Assembly (NCBI GenBank): GCA_031274425.1
Contig: JAISQE010000205.1
Coordinates: 1-38,290, forward strand
From: Synergistaceae bacterium
GTDB lineage: Bacteria > Synergistota > Synergistia > Synergistales > Aminobacteriaceae
Length of the DNA stretch: 38,290 nucleotides
Direction of reading: 5' to 3'
The position numbers and the translations under genes are program-made. Shown here piece by piece: positions 1 to 7,079 of the stretch. The notes beneath the pieces are model-generated. The model was not told the DNA's origin. It did not search any database and was given only the letters and a program-made list of their open reading frames with translations. Each line of letters begins with the position of its first letter. The first letter of the stretch is position 1.

Positions 1-1
1 A

Positions 2-2278
2 ACGGCCTCCCTCGTCGACTTGTCCTCCGCGGGTACAATTTCTTTCAGCCTCACGTCCGGGGGAACCGTCGGTTTCGCTATTGCCTCGCCGTTAACCGGC
101 AACCCGACTGATGGGGAAACCTATTCTCTGTTTGGCCGGTTCCAGGCGGCATCCACCAGCGGGACACTGAACGCGACCTACAAGAACGAGAATTACCTTC
201 AGGTGCGTGACTACAAGCGCGGGATACTCTTCGAGACCACCGACACCACCACTGACCGGTACACGATCAGCCTGCGCGTCAATACGATTGCCGGCGCGGA
301 TACCAGTGCCCTCACAGACGACAGCATTGACTTCGACGTCATCGTTACCGACTCCACCGGGGCCTCGGTCTCTGGAACTCCAGCGACGACCACCATTAAC
401 AGAAACGCTACCGCTTTCGGTCTCACCATCAACGGCGAAACTCTGACCTTCAACACCCGTTTGCTCGACAGCCTGGATATGACGGGGGTCAAAGAGGGCG
501 ACGAGTTCAGCGTCTCCACCATCAAGGAGGCCGAGCAGGTCGGACGCTACGGCACCACCGCGAGCGTTCTTGTGAACGACATCGACGCCCAATCCAATGC
601 GTCTGTCCTGATGGAGGTCGTAAGCGTCAGCGACGTCAACCAATCCGTAACCTTCAAGGCCACGGCCAATATCCTCAACACCGACGGCTCCACCACCACC
701 CGCGTCACCAACCTGACCCTGTACAACAAAGACCTCGCCCTCAACTCCAACGAAGGCGATGCCTTGAACCTGTTGGGTCTCGACCTGAACTTGAATCTCA
801 ACCTCTCTCTGCCCACTGGCAAGAAGGTATCTGACTATTATAAGGCTGGCGATAAGCTGGTTTATAATGTTACCCCTCAGGGAAGCCAGAACGCGTCGGG
901 CGCCTCTAACCTCACGAGTCTTACAGGCGTCCAAGTCAAAGGGCAGCAGAACTCCGATTGGAGCGCCGGATGGAATGCCTCCGCGGCCAAAGCCGCCAAC
1001 GGCACGCCTCTCGTTCCCGCGAAGAAATCTGTAACGTACAACGACAATCCGCTGAAGTACGGCATCGACGCTAGTAAGGTCAATGGCCAGGACGTGCACC
1101 TCAAGAACTTCTATATCAACGAGGATAACGGAACGGTCTATACAGGCGACATCGTTCTCACCCTCGACAAGGGCTTCAGTACGAAAATCAAGACCGCGGA
1201 CGCAGGTGACGTGCTCGCCTCCTTTGAAGCCGCTTACGTCGGTCAGGTCGCTAAAAGCGATGTGAAGTTGCGCGACCTCAACAAATTCTGGAGTTCCGAG
1301 GGCCGCTTCCTGTTAGCGGACGCTCAGACATTAACCATCACCCAAGGCGACGGCACCAGGGCCAGCGTCACCCTCTACGCGACGGACACCCTGGAGGATG
1401 TGGCCACGAAATTGAACACCGCCATCGCCAAACAGTTGAATCAGCAGTCCGTTCTCAATATCGTGGACGGGGCAGAGGATCCGGCGGCCAACAGGTTTGT
1501 CACTTTCGTCAACGAGGACAGGGCGAAAGAGGGCACGTCGGAGGCATTGGCGGGCACTTTCGTCATTCGTTCCGCCATCACCGGCGTGAACGGCGAGATC
1601 AGCTTCGCGGGCGACGAAGACCTGATCAAACAGCTCTCTTTGAACGAAATCCAGGCGTCCGAGGAGAACAGCTTCTCCGTCAGCGTCTGGGACGCGCACA
1701 GCGGTAAATCCGTGGCCAGCAGCGTCAAGATCACCGGCAACAAACTGATCGGCGTGATCAACGATAACGTGGACGTGGTGTTCGACGCGATGGCCAACGT
1801 CAATGTCGAGTGGAACGAGCCCACGAGGTCCTTCGTGCACACCAAAAACGCGGGCTCTTACCAGACGATCGTCCACCTGGCGGACAACACGACGGTATTC
1901 CAGGTCGGCGCGAACGAGGGCGAGGACATGGGGATCAACATCGGCGACATGCGCGCCAGCGCGCTGGGTTTGGACGGTGTTCTCGTGACCGACCGCGAGT
2001 TGGCGGCGCGCTCCATCACCATCATCGACAACGCCATCGACAAGGTCTCCACCCAGCGCGCAAAGCTGGGCGCGTACCAGAACCGCCTGGAACACACCAT
2101 CACCAACCTGACCGTTGCGGGCGAGAACCTGACGGCGGCCGAAAGCCGTATCCGGGACACGGACATGGCGAAGGAAATGATGAACTTCACCAAGCTCCAG
2201 ATCATGCTCCAGGCCGGCACCAGCATGCTGGCCCAGGCAAACCAGCTTCCGCAAAACGTCCTCAGCCTGCTTCGATAA
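2..2278 (+). CDS. Flagellin, long variant (5' end outside window)
   Basis: Filament subunit exported by the flagellar type III system. The reading frame is open from base 2, with no stop before the edge, so the TTG at 20 is probably not the true start and the N-terminal D0/D1 helices lie outside the window; 758 residues are visible. The last 90 or so residues are the flagellin C-terminal domain: D1 helix with AYQNRLEHTITNL, then the D0 helix with RIRDTDMAKEMMNFTK and a hydrophobic end finishing in NVLSLLR. A VGANEGEDM-like stretch precedes it, as in typical flagellins. Between the edge and about base 1850 is a very long Thr/Ser/Asn/Asp-rich region with beta-type composition, presumably the surface-exposed variable domains; the protein is therefore much larger than the usual 270-500 residues. 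flaG follows directly. Flagellin is clear; which paralogue, or whether it is a minor filament protein, cannot be told. Confidence 0.9.
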   Translation, partial: TASLVDLSSAGTISFSLTSGGTVGFAIASPLTGNPTDGETYSLFGRFQAASTSGTLNATYKNENYLQVRDYKRGILFETTDTTTDRYTISLRVNTIAGADTSALTDDSIDFDVIVTDSTGASVSGTPATTTINRNATAFGLTINGETLTFNTRLLDSLDMTGVKEGDEFSVSTIKEAEQVGRYGTTASVLVNDIDAQSNASVLMEVVSVSDVNQSVTFKATANILNTDGSTTTRVTNLTLYNKDLALNSNEGDALNLLGLDLNLNLNLSLPTGKKVSDYYKAGDKLVYNVTPQGSQNASGASNLTSLTGVQVKGQQNSDWSAGWNASAAKAANGTPLVPAKKSVTYNDNPLKYGIDASKVNGQDVHLKNFYINEDNGTVYTGDIVLTLDKGFSTKIKTADAGDVLASFEAAYVGQVAKSDVKLRDLNKFWSSEGRFLLADAQTLTITQGDGTRASVTLYATDTLEDVATKLNTAIAKQLNQQSVLNIVDGAEDPAANRFVTFVNEDRAKEGTSEALAGTFVIRSAITGVNGEISFAGDEDLIKQLSLNEIQASEENSFSVSVWDAHSGKSVASSVKITGNKLIGVINDNVDVVFDAMANVNVEWNEPTRSFVHTKNAGSYQTIVHLADNTTVFQVGANEGEDMGINIGDMRASALGLDGVLVTDRELAARSITIIDNAIDKVSTQRAKLGAYQNRLEHTITNLTVAGENLTAAESRIRDTDMAKEMMNFTKLQIMLQAGTSMLAQANQLPQNVLSLLR

Positions 2279-2288
2279 CGGCGACAGT

Positions 2289-2313
2289 AAAGGGGAGGCG
2301 CCGCCTCCCCTTT
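2289..2313 (+). terminator. Hairpin after the flagellin gene
   Basis: A perfect 11-bp stem (2289-2299 with 2303-2313) with a 3-base loop starts 10 bases after the flagellin stop. Its A-rich left edge and T-rich right edge make it look like a rho-independent terminator, but the T tract is only three bases before C. It may end most flagellin transcripts while letting some read through into flaG, whose ribosome site starts 10 bases later. Confidence 0.6.
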
Positions 2314-2335
2314 CTAGACGACGGAGGTGAGGGCC

Positions 2336-2707
2336 ATGAAGGTCGAACTCCCCCTTGGAGGGTCGCCTTACCCCAACCCCTGGCGAAGCGCCGCTTCGGA
2401 GCCGTTTGCGCCTCAAAGCGCCTCGGGCGCGCTCGGCGCGAAGGCGAGCGGCGACGCGGCGAAACCGAAGGAGTTCGAGGAAGGCGGAAACGATCCGCGT
2501 GAAATGCTTGAACGAGCGGTTGGCCTGGCATTGGGATTCGATCGCAATCTCAAGTTCGAGATAATAAAGGACGCGGGCATATTGCAGATTCAGGTCATCG
2601 ACTCGAGCGACGGAAGGGTAGTGCGCAAGATCCCCGCGGACGAGGTTGTAAAGTGGGTTGCGCAGATCAAAAATATGTTGAGCGACAGAATAAACGTTTT
2701 GGCGTAG
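2336..2707 (+). CDS. flaG: FlaG family flagellar protein
   Basis: A 123-residue protein whose C-terminal 70 residues match the FlaG family: a helix (MLERAVGLALGF), then two beta strands with KFEI and ILQIQVIDSSDGRVVRKIP, and a final helix EVVKWVAQIKNML. FlaG proteins are small cytoplasmic or secreted factors linked to filament length control and are usually encoded beside flagellin or fliD genes, as here. The first 45 residues are Gly/Ala/Pro-rich and probably disordered. I chose the ATG at 2336 because GGAGGTG lies 6 bases upstream; the GTG at 2327 sits inside that ribosome site. The gene is followed by a strong terminator. Confidence 0.85.
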   Translation: MKVELPLGGSPYPNPWRSAASEPFAPQSASGALGAKASGDAAKPKEFEEGGNDPREMLERAVGLALGFDRNLKFEIIKDAGILQIQVIDSSDGRVVRKIPADEVVKWVAQIKNMLSDRINVLA

Positions 2708-2743
2708 CCGAAGTGACCGAAAACCAAGGAAAAACAAAGCGCG

Positions 2744-2782
2744 CCGACAAAAAACCCCGGCTCAGTCGGGGTTTTTTGTCGG
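2744..2782. terminator. Strong bidirectional terminator between flaG and the kinase gene
   Basis: An inverted repeat of about 17 bp (2744-2760 with 2766-2782; loop of 5) has CCCC/GGGG at the tip and six A on the left opposite six T on the right. It gives a GC-rich stem flanked by a T run on either strand and lies between two convergent genes, so it should end flaG transcription rightward and the long minus-strand array leftward. Confidence 0.9.
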
Positions 2783-2788
2783 GAGCCG

Positions 2789-5311
2789 TTAAGACATCCC
2801 CTTGATCGCGGAGGGGCTTTCGGTTTTTTTGACGACCTCTTCCAGCCGTTTTTGTATCTCGCCGTACTCCAGCCCGTCGAGCTGTTTCCGCAGCCACGCC
2901 ACGAGCTCGCCGTCCGACGCGTAGCTGTAACGCTCCAGCTCCGTCACTATTTCTTCCATCGTCGTGAACTCAAAATGTCCGGCGGCATCCAGCAGTTTCG
3001 CCAAAAGCGCTTCGTCCGGCGCGTCTTTGCTCCCCTTGTCGAAGTTTTCCTCGAGGTCGCGCAACAGATCCCGCAGAGAGGAAAGCAACATCTCGACGGC
3101 TTCCATAAAAATACCGTTCTTTGCGCGGATTGTCTCGAAATCGCCGGCCTTGGCCGCTGATTCCAAAACCTGCGCTTGCTGGGCAACCGCCTCGGCGCAT
3201 ATCCCATAGCTCGCTCCTTTGAGCCCGTGTACGGTTATGGCGTATTCCGCAAGGGTCTCCCCGGAGACTTCGCGCATCTTCCCCAGCAGCTCCGGCGTGT
3301 GAACCACAAAAGAGCGAAGAATTTTCAGATATGCCTTCTCGCCCTCATAGCGCTCCACGCCCGCCGAGAAGTCCACGCCTTCCGCTCGGCGTCCCCCCAG
3401 CGCGTCGGACGCGGCGGGCTTCTCCGTCGCCGCCTGTCGCGGCGTTTCCTCGCTCCGTCTGTCCCGCACCCACCGGTTGAGCGCCGTGTCCAGTTGCATG
3501 ATGTCGATCGGTTTGGAGATGAACGCGTCGAAACCCTTCGACAGAAACATTTCCTCGTTTCCCCTCAGAGCGTTTGCCGTCAGGGCTATGATCGGAACGG
3601 TCCGCGCGTAGTCCGTCCCGATCTCGTCGCGGATAACGCGGGCGGCCTCGATTCCATCCATCTCCGGCATCATGTGATCCATGAACACCACGTCGTATCG
3701 AGTCTTTTCCTCACGGATTTTCTCTATCGCTTCCCGGCCTCCGGCGGCCAGGTCGATCTCAAGTCCGTAGGGCAGCATCAGTCCCCTCGCCACATCCAAG
3801 TTCGTCGGAACGTCGTCCACTATCAGCACCTTGCCGTAAGGCATCCGCGTACGGACGAGCTTCTTGCCCTTTGCGCTCCGATTCTCCATAAAGCGAAGGC
3901 TTCGCAAATTCTCCGCGGTCTCGTTGCCTATGGGCGTCGCGTCGACAATCTCCTGCCGGAATTTTACGCTAAAGACACTGCCCTTTCCATATTCGCTCTC
4001 CGCTGTAATCGTGCCGCCCATGGCCTCCACCAGGTTTTTCGTGATCGAAAGGCCGAGTCCCGTTCCCTCTACATAGCGGTTCTCCAGGTTCTCCACCTTA
4101 TAGTATTCCGAAAAAAGCCTGTCGATGTTTTCTTTCCTGATGCCGGGCCCCGTGTCGCTCACGGTAAAAATCAGCCACGCGCCGTCGTTATGCTGTTCCC
4201 AATCGAGTTTGAGGTTCACTTTGCCCTTCTCCGTGTACTTGAAGGCGTTGGAAAGCAGGTTGTTCAAAATCTGCTTGATTCGCATCTCGTCGCCATAGAG
4301 ATTATCCGGAATCGTTTCGTTCACCGACAATTCGAACGTGATGGGTTTGGACCCGATGCGCACGATGTTGAGCTGCACCGTGTCGTTGAGAAGGTTTGAA
4401 ATATTGTACTTGACCGGGGCCAGCTCGAACTTCCCCGATTCGATCTTGGAGATGTCCAAAATGTCGTTGACGATGCCGAGCAGGCTCGTACCCGCGTTGT
4501 AGATCTTTTCGAGGTTGTCGCGCATTCTTTTGGGGAGATCGTTTTGCAGCTCCACCTCGGAAAGGCCGATGACCGCGTTCAGGGGGGTGCGCATCTCGTG
4601 GCTCATCCGCGCGAGGAAGGACGATTTGCTGAAACTTTCTTCATCGGAGCGCGTCTTTTCCCTGTTTAACCGGATTATGAAATAGCTCATAAGCATCACG
4701 GTAATGGCGCTGCCAATGATGACGGCGAACTGTTTTTGCATCACCGCGTTGTATTGTTCCACCGAGACGTCCGCGCCTACGATGCCCAGGAATTCTCCGG
4801 TGTCCCTGTTGAACACCGGCACGTAAGCCGACAAAAGCGTGCCCCACACCTCGGGGGCAAAATCGCCGACATGAGCGCTCTGGCTTTCATAGGCCTGGTG
4901 GCGGGCGGCGGTAATCGGCTCGACGGTGCCAGGCGCCGAGAAAGTGCTGGAGCCGGCCTTCTCGCCGTCAAACAGGTACATCATCTCATTTTCTGAAACT
5001 CGTATCTCCGTATACAGGAATACGATATTGTCCAAGTTGCCGAAACGTATTTTCTCTATTATGGCCTTGGTTCGAATATAGTAGTCGCTTTCAGTGTCCA
5101 GCGACTTGGTGAACTCCTGATATCCCTCCGGGTCCTCTTCCAGCAGAGCGGCCACTGCGGAGGCGATGCCGAGACATTTGTTGCCTATCTGCTGTTTCAA
5201 GGTTTGCGAGGTAACGGCATAGACGATTCCCCCGAACGCGATCACGGAGAAAGCCAAAAAACAGATAATATAGAGATATCTTCTCGCGGGCGCGGTTTTC
5301 CTTTTCATCAT
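2789..5311 (-). CDS. Hybrid sensor histidine kinase (HisKA-HATPase-REC-Hpt)
   Basis: An 840-residue inner-membrane sensor kinase. Two membrane segments (about 13-34 and 210-235) enclose an extracytoplasmic sensor region of about 175 residues that is probably Cache-like (VGDFAPEVWG..., GEFLGIVGADVS). Then come HisKA with SHEMRTPLNAV (phospho-accepting H238), a HATPase domain with the N box NNLLSNAFKY and G boxes DTGPGI and GTGLGLS, a receiver domain (LIVDDVPTN, phospho-acceptor D545 in VVFMDHMMPEMDG, Lys in ISKPID), and a C-terminal Hpt domain with H695 in VHGLKGAS. It thus carries a full internal phosphorelay, but no partner response regulator is encoded nearby. I chose the ATG at 5311 because GGGAGGGG lies about 9 bases upstream; an in-frame start 21 codons earlier lacks such a site. 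It is the last gene of the minus-strand array; 172 bases separate it from rsmI, so it probably has its own promoter. Confidence 0.92.
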   Translation of the reverse strand: MMKRKTAPARRYLYIICFLAFSVIAFGGIVYAVTSQTLKQQIGNKCLGIASAVAALLEEDPEGYQEFTKSLDTESDYYIRTKAIIEKIRFGNLDNIVFLYTEIRVSENEMMYLFDGEKAGSSTFSAPGTVEPITAARHQAYESQSAHVGDFAPEVWGTLLSAYVPVFNRDTGEFLGIVGADVSVEQYNAVMQKQFAVIIGSAITVMLMSYFIIRLNREKTRSDEESFSKSSFLARMSHEMRTPLNAVIGLSEVELQNDLPKRMRDNLEKIYNAGTSLLGIVNDILDISKIESGKFELAPVKYNISNLLNDTVQLNIVRIGSKPITFELSVNETIPDNLYGDEMRIKQILNNLLSNAFKYTEKGKVNLKLDWEQHNDGAWLIFTVSDTGPGIRKENIDRLFSEYYKVENLENRYVEGTGLGLSITKNLVEAMGGTITAESEYGKGSVFSVKFRQEIVDATPIGNETAENLRSLRFMENRSAKGKKLVRTRMPYGKVLIVDDVPTNLDVARGLMLPYGLEIDLAAGGREAIEKIREEKTRYDVVFMDHMMPEMDGIEAARVIRDEIGTDYARTVPIIALTANALRGNEEMFLSKGFDAFISKPIDIMQLDTALNRWVRDRRSEETPRQAATEKPAASDALGGRRAEGVDFSAGVERYEGEKAYLKILRSFVVHTPELLGKMREVSGETLAEYAITVHGLKGASYGICAEAVAQQAQVLESAAKAGDFETIRAKNGIFMEAVEMLLSSLRDLLRDLEENFDKGSKDAPDEALLAKLLDAAGHFEFTTMEEIVTELERYSYASDGELVAWLRKQLDGLEYGEIQKRLEEVVKKTESPSAIKGMS

Positions 5312-5385
5312 AGAGCCCTGCCCCTCCCTTTGCACGACATTGCCCCAACGGCTAGCCTCAACGCCAAAACGCAAGTTTCCGTTCC

Positions 5386-5427
5386 CTCAAGAATCTATCC
5401 CTCTCAAGAATCCATCCCCTCAAGAAG
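5386..5427. repeat. Three short direct repeats upstream of the kinase gene
   Basis: The hexamer CAAGAA recurs at 5388, 5405 and 5421 inside a longer unit that reads TTCTTGAG followed by a G-rich GGGAT-like segment on the minus strand. The spacing is 17 and 16 bases, about one and a half helical turns. The array lies 75-115 bases upstream of the kinase start, where regulator sites would be expected. I cannot identify a matching regulator or a clear -10 box. Confidence 0.55.
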
Positions 5428-5483
5428 GTAAAAGATCTGGAAGTTTCAAAAGGATCCGCGGAAGGAGGGGCTTCAGGCAACCA

Positions 5484-6335
5484 TCAGGTGTCCGTCCCTT
5501 CAAGGCTTTTGCGGCACGTTTTCGTGTGGGAGTTCAGCAAAAACTCCTTCACGGCGTTTTTCGGCGCGTCGTAGAGCTCCACGATCTCCCGCGTTATGGT
5601 CTTGACGGAGTGGCCTTCGTCCAAAAGCTCCTCCGCCCGTGTTTTCCAGGCGTCCGAGTCGGTCCGGGCGGCGTCTCCCTCCACCACCAGGGCCATCTCG
5701 CCCTTCAAACCCTGCTCGAGGCGCGCCGCTATTTCGGAAAGTTTACCACGGACGGCCTCCTGATATATTTTGCTGATCTCGCGCACGAGGGCCGCCCTGC
5801 GATCGCCCCAAAGCTCGATCATCTCGGCAATCTGACGCGACGCCTTGTGGGGCGACACGTAAAAAACCATCGTGTAGATCTGGCGTTCGAGAGAAGCGAA
5901 AAGCTTTTTCCTCTGCCCCGGTTTTTCGGGCGGAAATCCGTAGAACAGAAAGGGGTGGGGCGGAAAACCCGATAAAACGACGGCGGGCAGCAGGGCGGAC
6001 GGTCCGGGCAGAACATCCACGTCGTATCCCGCGTCCAGAGCGCCGCGAAAAAGAAGGTAGCCGGGATCGCTGATTCCTGGGGTACCGGCGTCGCTGATCA
6101 CCGCCACGTTTTTCCCCTCCGCAAGGGCAGTCAGCAGACGCTCCGAACGCTCTTTCTCGTTATGAAGGTGCAAAGAAACCAGGGGTTTCGCTATTTCATA
6201 GTGCCTCAACAAGATTCCCGACGTGCGCGTGTCCTCGCAGGCGATCACGTCCGCCTCCCTCAGAACGCGGAGAGCGCGCAGGGTCATATCCTCCAGATTT
6301 CCGATGGGCGTGGGCACAAGCGTCAAGGAGGCCAC
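5484..6335 (-). CDS. rsmI: 16S rRNA (cytidine 1402-2'-O)-methyltransferase RsmI
   Basis: A 283-residue SAM-dependent enzyme that methylates the 2'-O of C1402 in the decoding centre of 16S rRNA. It has the tetrapyrrole-methylase fold with the RsmI signatures VPTPIGNLEDMTLRAL at the N terminus, ACEDTR near residue 35 and SDAGTPGISDPG near 80-90. Length matches the family. The start is a GTG at 6335 with GGAGG 8 bases upstream; that ribosome site lies within the last codons of the upstream methyltransferase gene, and the two genes overlap by 13 bases, so translation is probably coupled. Two RNA or tRNA base-modifying enzymes are thus made together at the end of the smc transcript. Confidence 0.95.
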   Translation of the reverse strand: MASLTLVPTPIGNLEDMTLRALRVLREADVIACEDTRTSGILLRHYEIAKPLVSLHLHNEKERSERLLTALAEGKNVAVISDAGTPGISDPGYLLFRGALDAGYDVDVLPGPSALLPAVVLSGFPPHPFLFYGFPPEKPGQRKKLFASLERQIYTMVFYVSPHKASRQIAEMIELWGDRRAALVREISKIYQEAVRGKLSEIAARLEQGLKGEMALVVEGDAARTDSDAWKTRAEELLDEGHSVKTITREIVELYDAPKNAVKEFLLNSHTKTCRKSLEGTDT

Positions 6336-7060
6336 GGCAATCCCTCCAATTCATAGGCTTTCATCAGTTCGGGCGTGTATCCGTTCGCGTCGCGGACGAA
6401 AAGAGGCGGCTCGACGATCAAACCCGCGCCCCCTCCCTTCAATCCCTCGATCAAAAAAAGGCTGGCTCTTTTACCGACTCGGGGATGCACGAACCTCAAG
6501 CGCTTGGGCTCGATTCCCCCGCCGGTCATCGACGCCAGAAACTCGGCCATTCTGTCCGCGCGGAAGACGGCGAAGAACCTCCCTTTCCGCTTCAAAAGCC
6601 AGGATGCCGCCTCGAAAACGTCCCTCAAGGCACAGCAACTTCCTTGGCGGGCGATGGACACCGTTGCCAGGGGGCTCTTCCTTCCCTTGCCCTCCTCTTC
6701 GTAGGGAGGGTTGACGACCAGCCCGTCGAAGGACTCCGCGGGCAGCCGTCGATGCTCCCGCAGGTCCATGCGTCGAAAGGAAACCCTCTCGCCGAGACCG
6801 TTCTCGACGAGATTGCGCTGCGCCAGCGCCTCCAGTTCCGGTTGGATCTCCAAGCCCAGTATCCGAAATTTTTGGGGAAAGCGCAAGACCAGCATCAGTG
6901 AAATTGCCCCGGTCGCGCTTCCCAGCTCGACGAAAACCGATTCGATCCGGGACCGCAAACGAACGTACGCGGCCAAGAGCACCGTGTCCATATTCACCCT
7001 CGGCCCCTCGTCGGGCTGCCACAGTTTCAGCTTTCCGTAGAGGATCTCGTCGCACGTCAT
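6323..7060 (-). CDS. TrmN6-like N6-adenine methyltransferase
   Basis: A 245-residue class I SAM methyltransferase. The start resembles the YfiC/TrmN6 group (DEILYGKLKLWQP...), followed by a SAM-binding motif around VELGSATGAISLML (about 44-58), an acidic residue in LGLEIQPEL (about 69-75), and the amino-methyltransferase catalytic motif NPPY at 117-120. The TrmN6 family modifies A37 of tRNA-Val in Escherichia coli; many homologues are only known as tRNA1(Val)-like methyltransferases, so the exact substrate is not certain. I chose the ATG at 7060; it lies 19 bases after the smc stop with a weak GGAG site. A start at 7111 would overlap smc. It overlaps rsmI by 13 bases. Confidence 0.82.
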   Translation of the reverse strand: MTCDEILYGKLKLWQPDEGPRVNMDTVLLAAYVRLRSRIESVFVELGSATGAISLMLVLRFPQKFRILGLEIQPELEALAQRNLVENGLGERVSFRRMDLREHRRLPAESFDGLVVNPPYEEEGKGRKSPLATVSIARQGSCCALRDVFEAASWLLKRKGRFFAVFRADRMAEFLASMTGGGIEPKRLRFVHPRVGKRASLFLIEGLKGGGAGLIVEPPLFVRDANGYTPELMKAYELEGLPWPP

Positions 7061-7079
7061 AGAGCCGCCGGCTCCAGGC

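Noticed and set aside
92-2737. Long minus-strand open frames opposite the flagellin gene (335 and 468 codons)
   Set aside because: Their translations have no recognisable motif and are rich in Arg, Gly and Val as expected for antisense of GC-rich coding DNA; the plus strand carries clear flagellin and FlaG sequences.
3176-4399. 407-codon plus-strand frame inside the kinase gene
   Set aside because: It is an antisense shadow of HisKA, HATPase and receiver domains, with His/Arg-rich low-quality composition.
5386-5427. CRISPR array
   Set aside because: The units are too short, imperfect and contiguous, with no unique spacers and no cas genes.
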